From JAHEME01 sp034435035 (GTDB lineage: Bacteria > Chloroflexota > Anaerolineae > Aggregatilineales > UBA3940), in contig DAOTXW010000075.1 of the NCBI GenBank assembly GCA_034435035.1, positions 1-8,426 of the forward strand: DNA of 8,426 nt, given 5' to 3'. Below are positions 1 through 6,343 of this stretch, in pieces. A program made the position numbers and the translations under genes. The notes below the pieces were generated by a model. It was not told where the DNA came from, searched no databases, and was given only the letters and a program-made list of their open reading frames with translations. The stretch's first letter is position 1, and each line of letters starts with the position of its first letter.

Positions 1-1496
1 GCTCCACCCCGCCGCCGGGCAGTTCCACCCCGCCGCCGGGCAGCTCCACCCCGCCGCCGGGCAGCTCCACCCCGCCGCCGGGCAGCTCCACCCCGCCGCC
101 GGGCAGCTCCACTCCCCCGCCGGGGCTGCGGACTCCCCCGCCGGGCAAGTACACGCCCCCGCCGGGGATGAAACTGCCGGGCATGGTGGGCCGCGACCCG
201 GAGCCGACCTCACCGCTGCCGATGGCCACGCCGTTGATGCCCTCGACGCCCAGCAACCTTTCCCGGCTGACCGCGCGGGAGCGCAGGCGGCTCGACCGGG
301 AGCGCGAGCGCCAGCGCCGCAGCATCGAGCGCCAGCTCGGCGTCCGGCCCCGCTGGGTCACCGCCCTGCTCTCCCTGCTGCTGGTGCTGGTCGCCTGGTT
401 CGTGATCGGCGTCCTGTTCGGCCTGCAGATGCGCCGCCAGCAGGCCGATGCCGCGCAGGCCCTCATCTGGAGCCAGGCGACTTCCACCGCCGCCGCCGCG
501 GCCGAGTCCGCCGCCGGCACAGGCACAGCCGCCGCGCTGCTGGCCCCTGCCACCTCTGCGGACACGCAGCCAGCCGCCCCCACCGCGACGCTGCCCGGCC
601 CGACGGCGACTCCCACCCCGACGCCGACCGCCACCCCCACCCCCACGGCCACCGCGATCGGCGGGGGTCAGGGGCTGCTGGCCTTTGTCTCGGAGCGCGA
701 CGGTGACGCCGATGTCTACACGCTGGATGTCGCCAGCGGGCAGATCGAGCAGATCACGCGCAACATCACGCCCGACAGCGGCCCGGCCTGGTCGCCGGAT
801 GGGGCGCGCCTGGCCTACTTCGGGCGCGGCAGCCTGCAGGGGCAGCACGTCTTTCTGGCCGATCTGGTCGGCACGTCGCAGGCCGAGCTGTCGCAGACCC
901 TGCGGCAGGATGACTGGCCGCTGTGGCTGCCGGACGGGGAGCGCATCGTCTTTCACTCCTCCGAGGGCGGGCGGAGCTTCATCCGCAGCGTGCTGCTCGA
1001 TGGCAGCGGGGAAGAGACGCTGGTTCAGATCCCCGCCGGCCCCAACCGCCTGCTTGACTGGTCGCCCGTGGACGGCACGCTGACCTACTATGGCTTCAGC
1101 CCCGGCGGCACGCTGGAGCTGATGCGGCTGGATCTGACGACGCAGGCCCGCATCCCGCTCAGCCGCGCCAATGGGCTGATCACCTTCCTGAGCTACTCGC
1201 CCGACCGCAGCCGGGTGATCTTCACCGCCTTCGCCGGGCGCACGCAGCAGATTTTCATCGCCGACAACGACCCGAACTGCCAGACGATCACCGACTGCAG
1301 CACGGTGCAGGTCACCAGCAGCGCCTTCAACTATGAGACGCCGCGCTTCTCCCCGGACGGCACCCTGATCGTGGCCGCCTCCGACGAGGCCGGCAACCGC
1401 GACCTGGTGCTGCTGACCCTGACGGGCGAGCTGGTCCAGCGGCTGACCGACTCGCCGTTTGATGATTACTACCCGGTATGGCAGCCGCTTCCGTAG
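1..1496 (+). CDS. Membrane-anchored TolB/PD40 beta-propeller protein, 5' partial
   Basis: The frame is open from the window edge (first whole codon at 3) to a TAG at 1494-1496, so the N-terminus is missing. The ATG at 168 is not the start: it encodes the last residue of the eighth heptad of a proline-rich repeat. Counting from that Met, residues 36-62 are Arg-rich and residues 63-87 form one membrane helix. Residues about 103-163 are an Ala/Thr/Pro-rich linker, and from about 168 there is a six-bladed TolB-like propeller. Its PD40 motifs are W208-SPDG, W253-LPDG, W298-SPVDG, Y343-SPD and F395-SPDG, closing with W438-QP. By the positive-inside rule the heptads and Arg-rich part are cytoplasmic and the propeller is outside. 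C371 and C377 could form a disulphide there. PD40 propellers usually bind ligands or partner proteins; the ligand here is unknown. The layout (cytoplasmic linker, TM, sensor-like domain) would fit the C-terminal half of a Ser/Thr kinase, but that is inference because the N-terminus is off-window. Confidence 0.88.
   Translation, partial: STPPPGSSTPPPGSSTPPPGSSTPPPGSSTPPPGSSTPPPGLRTPPPGKYTPPPGMKLPGMVGRDPEPTSPLPMATPLMPSTPSNLSRLTARERRRLDRERERQRRSIERQLGVRPRWVTALLSLLLVLVAWFVIGVLFGLQMRRQQADAAQALIWSQATSTAAAAAESAAGTGTAAALLAPATSADTQPAAPTATLPGPTATPTPTPTATPTPTATAIGGGQGLLAFVSERDGDADVYTLDVASGQIEQITRNITPDSGPAWSPDGARLAYFGRGSLQGQHVFLADLVGTSQAELSQTLRQDDWPLWLPDGERIVFHSSEGGRSFIRSVLLDGSGEETLVQIPAGPNRLLDWSPVDGTLTYYGFSPGGTLELMRLDLTTQARIPLSRANGLITFLSYSPDRSRVIFTAFAGRTQQIFIADNDPNCQTITDCSTVQVTSSAFNYETPRFSPDGTLIVAASDEAGNRDLVLLTLTGELVQRLTDSPFDDYYPVWQPLP
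3..170 (+). repeat. Eight tandem 21-bp units coding TPPPG heptads
   Basis: The units start at 3, 24, 45, 66, 87, 108, 129 and 150. The first five all encode STPPPGS. Four of them (24-107) are identical in DNA and the first differs only at its last base. The last three drift (STPPPGL, RTPPPGK, YTPPPGM), and a ninth partial echo, KLPG, follows. Units keep frame, so copy number can change without frameshift. The array may continue to the left of the window. Confidence 0.95.
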
Positions 1497-1523
1497 ACGG
1501 CCCGCCGCCTGAGGAGATGCAGC

Positions 1524-2273
1524 ATGGAGATCACCGGCGACCTGTTCCGCTTCCCGCTGGACGACCCGGCATGGAAGCGCAAGGCCCTGACGGCGGCGCT
1601 GCTCGGCATCCCGGCGCTGCTGATCTTCCCGATCTACTTCCTGTACTACGGCTACGGGCTGCGCGTCATGCGGCAGGCCGTCCGCGGCGAGCCGCTCACC
1701 CTGCCCGCCTGGGACGACTGGGGCGGGATGCTGGCCGATGGCCTGCGCTACCTGGCGGTGACGGTCGTCTATCTGCTGCCGGCTGTCGCCATCCTCGTGA
1801 TGGCGGCCGGCCTGTTCATGCTGGCCGGGATGGGCCTGCCGCTGCTGGTGGTGGCCGCCGGGGATTCCTCGGCGGCTGCGGCGGGCAGCGCGTTCGGCCT
1901 GCTGGGCGCCATGGCGATCTTTTTCCTGGGCTTCGGGATCATGTTTCTGCTGGCGCTGCCGCTGCAGTTCCTCTCGCTGGTGGCCCTGACGCGGGCGGTG
2001 GCGCTGGACCGGCTGAGCGCGGCCTTCGATCTGCGCGAGGTCTGGGCGCTGGCCCGCGCCGGCCTCGGCAATTATCTGGTCGCCTACCTGGTCTGGATGG
2101 GCGTGCTGATCGGCCTGTCGTTCGCGGTCCAGCTCCTGATGGTCACGGTCATCCTGATGTGCGCCCTGCCGCTGATCGCCGGGCTGCTGGGGGCCTATTC
2201 GTCCCTGCTGATGGGGGCGCTGCTGGGCCGGGCCTACCACCGCACCCGGGCGGCGCTCGCCCCCGCGGTGTGA
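1524..2273 (+). CDS. DUF4013-like polytopic membrane protein
   Basis: This 249-residue integral membrane protein has hydrophobic stretches at about 23-46, 74-110, 122-158, 181-204 and 206-236, giving roughly five to seven helices. The family assignment rests on the pattern YGYGLRVMR (42-50), the following GEPLTLPAWDDW (55-66) and the later DLREVWALARAGLGNYL (169-185). These match the conserved parts of DUF4013 proteins as I remember them; no profile search was run. Family function is unknown. The ATG at 1524 has a GAGGAG Shine-Dalgarno at 1511-1516, seven bases away. It follows the propeller gene by 27 bp and is probably co-transcribed with it. Residues 111-124 are a small Ala/Ser/Gly-rich loop between hydrophobic blocks. 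An overlapping frame starting at 1478 is rejected as a shadow because it lacks membrane or domain character. Confidence 0.85.
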   Translation: MEITGDLFRFPLDDPAWKRKALTAALLGIPALLIFPIYFLYYGYGLRVMRQAVRGEPLTLPAWDDWGGMLADGLRYLAVTVVYLLPAVAILVMAAGLFMLAGMGLPLLVVAAGDSSAAAAGSAFGLLGAMAIFFLGFGIMFLLALPLQFLSLVALTRAVALDRLSAAFDLREVWALARAGLGNYLVAYLVWMGVLIGLSFAVQLLMVTVILMCALPLIAGLLGAYSSLLMGALLGRAYHRTRAALAPAV

Positions 2274-2280
2274 CGGCATC

Positions 2281-2294
2281 GGCGGCCCGCCGCC
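2281..2294 (+). terminator. Weak GC hairpin after DUF4013-like gene
   Basis: GGCGG and CCGCC pair across a four-base loop a few bases after the stop at 2273. There is no T tract, only a pyrimidine-rich tail. It lies between two probable transcription units, which is the only reason to consider it a terminator; in such GC-rich DNA a 5-bp stem can arise by chance. Confidence 0.25.
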
Positions 2295-2315
2295 TCCTTC
2301 CCGCCTCTCCGCGCT

Positions 2316-2344
2316 TTGACACCGCCCCGCGCCCATGCTAGACT
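2316..2344 (+). promoter_or_regulatory. Sigma70-type promoter for the M42/rhomboid operon
   Basis: A perfect -35 box TTGACA (2316-2321) is followed by a 17-bp spacer and a -10 box TAGACT (2339-2344, four of six consensus bases including the key first T, second A and last T). It sits in the 110-bp gap before the first operon gene and is AT-rich against very GC-rich surroundings. Expected transcription start is around 2351-2352. No operator-like repeat is seen next to it. Confidence 0.7.
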
Positions 2345-2351
2345 GTCTCGC

Positions 2352-2387
2352 ATGGACCGGAACCGCCACCGCACAAGGCCGGCTTGA
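2352..2387 (+). other. Candidate leaderless 11-codon leader ORF
   Basis: An ATG at 2352 falls where transcription from the promoter at 2316-2344 should begin. It encodes MDRNRHRTRPA and stops with TGA at 2385-2387. The last base of that stop is the A of the downstream ATG at 2387, giving a TGATG junction typical of translational coupling. The peptide is basic, with four Arg among 11 residues. A frame this short can occur by chance, so it is only a candidate. Confidence 0.25.
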
Positions 2388-2914
2388 TGACACAACGCGA
2401 GTCACCCCGTGAACGCCAGCAGCGCATCCACCGCGTCCTCATCGGCACGATCCTGGCGACGCTGCCCTGCTACCTGTGCGGCATCCTGCTGCTGGTGACT
2501 TATGGCGGGCGCACCGAGCCGGACCCCACCGCCACACCCACCACCACGCTGACCGCCACCATCACCCTGACGCCCAGCGCCACGCTGACCACCACGCCCA
2601 CCTACACCCCCGGCGGGCCGACGGTCACGCTCCAGTTCACGCCGACCCAGTTCCTGCCGTTCGGGCAGACCCCCTCGCCGACCGCCACGGCCACGCTCAG
2701 CCCCACACCCGGCCCCACCAGCACGCCGACGGCCACCGCCACCGCCACCGCCACCGCCAACCTCGGCCAGACGGCGACGATCAACGCGCTGCTGACTCAG
2801 GCCGCCCTGAGCCTGACCCCGAAAGGAACGGACACGCCGACCGCCACCGCCACCCTGACGCTGACACCGGCCCCGACCGAAACGCCGACCGAGACCGCCA
2901 CCACCGGGCCCTGA
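2387..2914 (+). CDS. Single-pass Thr/Pro-rich surface protein, unknown function
   Basis: This 175-residue protein has a short basic N-terminus (1-16), one membrane helix at about 17-40 with C28 and C31 inside it, and then about 130 residues almost entirely of Thr, Pro, Ala and Leu. No folded domain is visible. Basic residues before the helix suggest a signal-anchor with the Thr/Pro part outside the cell, possibly a glycosylated stalk or spacer. One less repetitive island, GQTATINALLTQAALSLTP, lies at about residue 126-144 and could be a short amphipathic helix. I chose ATG 2387 over TTG 2384 (one codon longer) because an AAGG at 2375-2378 is well spaced from it and the leader ORF stop overlaps it. 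It is the first gene of the operon and ends 38 bp before M42 peptidase 1. It is not a recognised family; similar linkers are common in Chloroflexota. Confidence 0.75.
   Translation: MTQRESPRERQQRIHRVLIGTILATLPCYLCGILLLVTYGGRTEPDPTATPTTTLTATITLTPSATLTTTPTYTPGGPTVTLQFTPTQFLPFGQTPSPTATATLSPTPGPTSTPTATATATATANLGQTATINALLTQAALSLTPKGTDTPTATATLTLTPAPTETPTETATTGP
2732..2755 (+). repeat. GCCACC hexamer repeat, four copies
   Basis: Four consecutive GCCACC units encode an Ala-Thr run inside the stalk of the Thr/Pro-rich surface protein. The unit is a multiple of three, so slippage would change stalk length without frameshift. Confidence 0.85.
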
Positions 2915-2952
2915 TCGCCCGGCGCGTCGGCTACCCTGACAGGCACCTGTGC

Positions 2953-4020
2953 ATGGACCTTCAAGAGCATCTGATCGCGCTGTGCAACGCGCCGGGCGTC
3001 TCCGGCTATGAGCATCCCGTCCGCGAGCAGATCGCCGCGGCCTGGGAGCCGCTGGCCGACTCGCTCAGCGTGGACGCGCTGGGCAACCTGATCGCCGCCG
3101 TCGAGGGGCGGGGGCCGGCGCCGCGCCCGCGCATCCTGATCACCGCCCATATGGACGAGATCGGCCTGATGGTGACGGGCTTCCAGGATGGCTTCGTGCG
3201 CTTCACCGAGGTGGGCGGGATCGACGTGCGCGTCCTGCCCGGCCAGCCCGTGATCATCCACGGGACTGAGCCGACGCCGGGGATCGTCGCCAGCCGGCCG
3301 CCGCATGTGCTGTCCGCCGCCGACCGCAAACGGCATCTGCCGCTGACCCGGCTGCTGATCGACACCGGGCTGCCCCCCCGCGAGGTCGCCCGGCGGGTGC
3401 AGGTGGGCGACGTGATCACCTTCGACCAGCCGGCGATCGCGCTCAACAACGGGCTGGTGACCGGCAAGGCGCTGGATAACCGCGCCTCGGTGGCCTGCCT
3501 GACCCGCCTGCTGGAGCTGCTGAGGCACCGCACGCAGGCATGGGATGTGCGGGTCGCCGCTACCGTGCAGGAAGAAGTCGGCCTCAAGGGCGGCGCGACC
3601 GCGGCATGGGGGCTGGCCCCCGATCTGGCGATCGTCGTCGATACCACCTGGGGCCTCGGCGTCGGCGTCGCTGAGGACAAAGGCTTCAAACTGGGCGACG
3701 GCCCCACCCTGATGATCGGGCCGGACGCCCACCCGGGGCTGTTCCATGCCATCCGGCAGACGGCGGGCGATCTGGACATCCGGATCACGCCGGAAGTCGC
3801 GCCCGGAGCCAGCGGCACCGAGGCCCACGCCGTCCACCTGAGCCGCGACGGCATCCCGACGGCTATCCTGAGCATCCCGATCCGCAACATGCATACGCCG
3901 GTCGAGATCGCCGCCGTCAAGGACATTGAACGGACAGCCCGGCTGATCGCCGGCTATATCGCCACCCTGGACGATGGGACGCTCGACGCGCTGAGCGCCG
4001 ACGAGCCGGCCCCGGCATGA
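2953..4020 (+). CDS. M42 family metallo-aminopeptidase, copy 1
   Basis: This 355-residue protein has typical M42 (glutamyl aminopeptidase/TET) length. The two-metal site is complete: H66 and D68 in AHMDEIG, bridging D175 in GKALDNR, catalytic E207 and ligand E208 in QEEVGLKG, D230 in VVDTT, and H314 in IRNMHTPVE. A beta-rich insert at about 72-165 is the expected apical domain. M42 enzymes are cytoplasmic, normally form 12-subunit tetrahedral particles, and trim N-terminal residues from oligopeptides left by larger proteases. The start is ATG 2953 with an AGG at 2941-2943. An open frame reaching back to 2476 is rejected, since that extension is the His-rich shadow of the Thr/Pro-rich gene. 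The RNM before the last metal His differs from the CRY seen in copies 2 and 3. It has an acidic C-terminal tail ending ADEPAPA. Substrate preference cannot be read from the sequence. Confidence 0.93.
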   Translation: MDLQEHLIALCNAPGVSGYEHPVREQIAAAWEPLADSLSVDALGNLIAAVEGRGPAPRPRILITAHMDEIGLMVTGFQDGFVRFTEVGGIDVRVLPGQPVIIHGTEPTPGIVASRPPHVLSAADRKRHLPLTRLLIDTGLPPREVARRVQVGDVITFDQPAIALNNGLVTGKALDNRASVACLTRLLELLRHRTQAWDVRVAATVQEEVGLKGGATAAWGLAPDLAIVVDTTWGLGVGVAEDKGFKLGDGPTLMIGPDAHPGLFHAIRQTAGDLDIRITPEVAPGASGTEAHAVHLSRDGIPTAILSIPIRNMHTPVEIAAVKDIERTARLIAGYIATLDDGTLDALSADEPAPA

Positions 4021-4025
4021 AGCCG

Positions 4026-4047
4026 CCGCCGGGACTTCGATCGGCGG
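4026..4047 (+). other. Weak intergenic hairpin between M42 copies 1 and 2
   Basis: CCGCCG (4026-4031) pairs with CGGCGG (4042-4047) across a ten-base loop, directly after the stop of M42 copy 1. This 85-bp gap is the longest inside the operon. With no T tract it could be an RNA processing or stability element, or simply chance in GC-rich DNA. Confidence 0.25.
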
Positions 4048-4105
4048 GGGCGCCAGGGGCGGATGCATCGGGGACACATTGACGGGCAGGGCGCAGGGAC
4101 AGCCA

Positions 4106-5143
4106 ATGAAAATCCTCAGGCAGTTATCCGAGGCGATGGGCGTCAGCGGGGCGGAGGGCGAGGTGCGCCGCGCCATCCTGGCGCTGATCACCCCGCACGT
4201 GGACGAAGTCCGCACCGACCGGATGGGCAATGTGCTGGCGCTGCGGCGCGGCACGGGGGCCGTCCGCCTGACGGTGATGGTCGATGCCCACATGGACGAA
4301 GTCGGGCTGATCGTCACCGGGCACGAGAACAGCGGGATGCTGCGCGTGGCCGGCGCGGGCGGCCTGGATGAGCGCATCCTGCCCGGGACGCGGGTGCGGG
4401 TGGGGCCGGGGCGGCTGCCGGGCGTGATCGGCGCCAAACCCGTCCACCTGCTCAGCGGCGGCGAACGCGACAGCGTGGCCGCGCTGGATACGCTCCGGGT
4501 GGACCTCGGCGCCCGCAATAAGGAGGCCGCCGAGGGCAAGGCCCCGCTGGGGACGCGCATCGGCTTCGACAGCCGCTTCATGGACCTGGGGCGGACCGTG
4601 CGCGGCAAAGCCTTTGACGACCGCGCCGGCTGCGCCGTGCTGGTGCATCTGCTGGCCGGCGAGCCGTACCCGTTCGACCTGTGGGCGGCCTTCACCGTGG
4701 GCGAGGAGACCGGCAAGGCCGGGGCGCGCGTCGCCGCCCACCAGATCGGCCCGGACGCCGGCTTTGTCCTGGAGGGCACCATCGCCGACGACCTGCCGCA
4801 GGAAGAAGATGAGGACTCCTCGCCGACCACCCGGCTGGGCGGCGGCCCCGCCCTGAGCGCGATGGACCGCAGCACGATCTACGATCCGCGCCTGAACGCG
4901 CTGCTGGAGCGCACCGCCGCCGATCTCGGCATCCCGCACCAGTTCAAGCAGCCGGGCATCGGCGGGACGGACGGCAGCGAGATCAACCGCACGGGCATCG
5001 GCGTCCCGGTGGCTGTCGTCAGCGTGCCCTGCCGCTACATCCACAGCCCGACGGCGATCCTGGCCAAACGGGACTACCAGCAGACGATCCGGCTGGTGGA
5101 CGCCGCGCTGCGGCGGCTGGATCGCGAGACCCTCCAGAGGTGA
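4106..5143 (+). CDS. M42 family metallo-aminopeptidase, copy 2 (divergent)
   Basis: This 345-residue second M42 peptidase carries H62 and D64 in AHMDEVG, bridging D171 in GKAFDDRAG, E200 and E201 in VGEETGKAGA, E223 in LEGT as the variable Asp/Glu ligand, and H313 in CRYIHSPT. It departs from copies 1 and 3 in two ways: Gly replaces the Gln before the catalytic Glu pair, and Glu replaces Asp at the last carboxylate ligand. The Glu form is found in a known M42 subgroup with an EGT-type motif, so activity is expected. An acidic stretch (QEEDEDSS, 232-239) sits in the loop after E223, where copy 1 has no such patch. ATG 4106 is chosen because AGGGA at 4095-4099 is six bases upstream; a TTG at 4079 would add nine residues without a ribosome site. 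Its stop lies four bases before the rhomboid start. Confidence 0.93.
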   Translation: MKILRQLSEAMGVSGAEGEVRRAILALITPHVDEVRTDRMGNVLALRRGTGAVRLTVMVDAHMDEVGLIVTGHENSGMLRVAGAGGLDERILPGTRVRVGPGRLPGVIGAKPVHLLSGGERDSVAALDTLRVDLGARNKEAAEGKAPLGTRIGFDSRFMDLGRTVRGKAFDDRAGCAVLVHLLAGEPYPFDLWAAFTVGEETGKAGARVAAHQIGPDAGFVLEGTIADDLPQEEDEDSSPTTRLGGGPALSAMDRSTIYDPRLNALLERTAADLGIPHQFKQPGIGGTDGSEINRTGIGVPVAVVSVPCRYIHSPTAILAKRDYQQTIRLVDAALRRLDRETLQR

Positions 5144-5147
5144 GCGC

Positions 5148-5846
5148 ATGATCCCCTTCCGCGACGACAACCCCAGCAGCCGCTTCCCGGTGGTGACGGT
5201 GACGCTGATCGGCCTCAACGTCCTGGTGTTCCTCTACCAGCTGGTGCTGGCCGGCAGCGGCCAGCTCGACGCCTTCGTCATGCAGGCCGCGCTCATCCCC
5301 AGCGAGGTGCTGCGCAACCCGCTGGGCAGCTTCCCCGACTTTTTCACCTCGATGTTCATGCACGGGGGCTGGCTGCACCTGGGCGGCAACATGCTCTACC
5401 TGTGGATCTTCGGCGACAACATCGAGGATACGCTGGGCCACGGCCTGTTCCTGATCTTCTACGTCGCCTGCGGCATCGCCGCCGACCTGGCGCACCTGGT
5501 GACCAACCTGGGCAGCCCCGTGCCGACGCTGGGGGCCAGCGGCGCCATCGCCGGGGTGCTGGGCGCGTACCTGGTGCTGTTCCCACACGCCCGCGTGCAG
5601 GCCCTGATCTTCCTGTTCCGCTTCGTGCGCGTCACCACCATCTCGGCGCTGTGGGTGCTGGGCTTCTGGTTCATCCTCCAGCTGTTCGAGGGCGTCCTGA
5701 CGCTGGGATCCGCCGGCGGCGGGGTGGCCTACTTCGCGCACATCGGCGGGTTCGTGGCCGGGGCGGTTGTCATGCTGGGCTACGCGATGCTGCGCGGGCT
5801 GCCCACCATCCTGACCGGCCCGGGCCGCGGCGGGCTGCAGGGGTAG
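5148..5846 (+). CDS. Rhomboid family intramembrane serine protease
   Basis: This 232-residue rhomboid (MEROPS S54) has the usual bacterial N-terminus, MIPFRDDNPSSRFP, then about six membrane helices. The catalytic dyad is S131 in GASGAIAG and H198 in AHIGG. The HGGWLHLGGNMLYLW block (72-86), with H77 and N81, supplies the oxyanion-site region. Rhomboids cut single-pass membrane proteins within or next to the membrane. ATG 5148 follows AGAGG at 5136-5140, which lies inside the end of M42 copy 2, so translation is probably coupled. The substrate is unknown. The single-pass Thr/Pro-rich protein at the head of the same operon and the membrane-anchored propeller upstream are plausible candidates, which is inference only. 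The short Gly/Pro-rich tail (about 223-232) carries no extra domain. Confidence 0.95.
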   Translation: MIPFRDDNPSSRFPVVTVTLIGLNVLVFLYQLVLAGSGQLDAFVMQAALIPSEVLRNPLGSFPDFFTSMFMHGGWLHLGGNMLYLWIFGDNIEDTLGHGLFLIFYVACGIAADLAHLVTNLGSPVPTLGASGAIAGVLGAYLVLFPHARVQALIFLFRFVRVTTISALWVLGFWFILQLFEGVLTLGSAGGGVAYFAHIGGFVAGAVVMLGYAMLRGLPTILTGPGRGGLQG

Positions 5847-5875
5847 CCCCCCTTCCCCCCACGGAGGCATACGCC

Positions 5876-6343
5876 ATGACCGCTGGCCGCCAACCCCTGT
5901 CCCTTTTCACCGGCCTGGTGCAGGCGTTCGTCGGCCTCGGGGCGCTGCCCGTCGGCCTGCTGATGATCCTCAACCCCCGGGGCGGCAGGCTGGTCCCGGC
6001 GGAGGTCCTGGAAGGCTCGCCCTTCCCTGACTTTCTGATCCCGGGGCTGTTTCTGTTCACCGTCAACGGGCTGGGCAGCCTGATCGGAGCCTATCTGAGC
6101 TTCCGGCGGCACCGGCTGGCCGGCCCCGCCGCCCTCGGACTGGGCGCCTTCCTGATGGCCTGGATCGTCGTGCAGGTGCTGGCGCTGGGGCCGCCGATCG
6201 TCTTTTTGCAGGGGATGTATTTCGTGCTGGGCGCGGTCGAGCTGGCCGCCGGCTGGCGGATCGGCCCCGGCGGGCCGGGCCGCCGGCTGCGCGGCGGGGG
6301 AGCGCCGCCCGCGCCCGGCGAACCATCGGAGAGACCGACGTGA
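5876..6343 (+). CDS. Small four-TM membrane protein, unknown function
   Basis: This 155-residue protein has four hydrophobic helices at about 10-32, 52-75, 83-104 and 108-127, followed by a Gly/Pro/Arg-rich, probably disordered tail of about 28 residues. I do not recognise the family. The most distinctive stretch is PDFLIPGLFLFTVNG (51-65). The ATG at 5876 has GGAGG at 5863-5867, eight bases away, and a longer frame opening at 5402 is only the shadow of the rhomboid gene joined to it. It starts 29 bp after the rhomboid stop, and its own stop overlaps the GTG of M42 copy 3 by four bases (GTGA). It is therefore firmly part of the operon and perhaps works with the rhomboid in the membrane. Confidence 0.82.
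   Translation: MTAGRQPLSLFTGLVQAFVGLGALPVGLLMILNPRGGRLVPAEVLEGSPFPDFLIPGLFLFTVNGLGSLIGAYLSFRRHRLAGPAALGLGAFLMAWIVVQVLALGPPIVFLQGMYFVLGAVELAAGWRIGPGGPGRRLRGGGAPPAPGEPSERPT

Noticed and set aside
3..170. 21-bp repeats as a CRISPR array
   Set aside because: The units abut with no spacers and keep one reading frame, so this is a protein-coding tandem repeat.
1478..2341. Plus-strand 287-codon frame overlapping the DUF4013-like gene
   Set aside because: Gly/Ala/Arg/Pro-rich shadow without membrane helices; the overlapping frame from 1524 has a good ribosome site and family features.
210..2405. 731-codon minus-strand open frame across the propeller and DUF4013-like genes
   Set aside because: Its product is Gln/Arg/Gly/His-rich without domains and it is antisense to two well-supported genes; such frames are common at this GC content.
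2938..2949. Imperfect dyad ACAGG-CA-CCTGT next to the M42 copy 1 start
   Set aside because: The two-base loop cannot form an RNA hairpin, and a five-base half-site alone is too short to support an operator.
2476..2952. N-terminal extension of M42 copy 1 rich in His
   Set aside because: It is the alternative-frame reading of the Thr/Pro codons of the stalk gene. The M42 fold begins at ATG 2953 and family length fits that start.
4079..4105. TTG start nine codons upstream for M42 copy 2
   Set aside because: No ribosome site precedes it, while AGGGA is correctly spaced from ATG 4106 and the MKILRQLSEAMGVSG start matches M42 N-termini.
4079..4107. TTGACG as an internal -35 box before M42 copy 2
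   Set aside because: No acceptable -10 element lies 16-18 bp downstream.
2797..4875. 692-codon minus-strand open frame across M42 copies 1 and 2
   Set aside because: It is antisense to conserved catalytic motifs, and its Ser/Arg/Pro-rich low-complexity product looks like a GC shadow.
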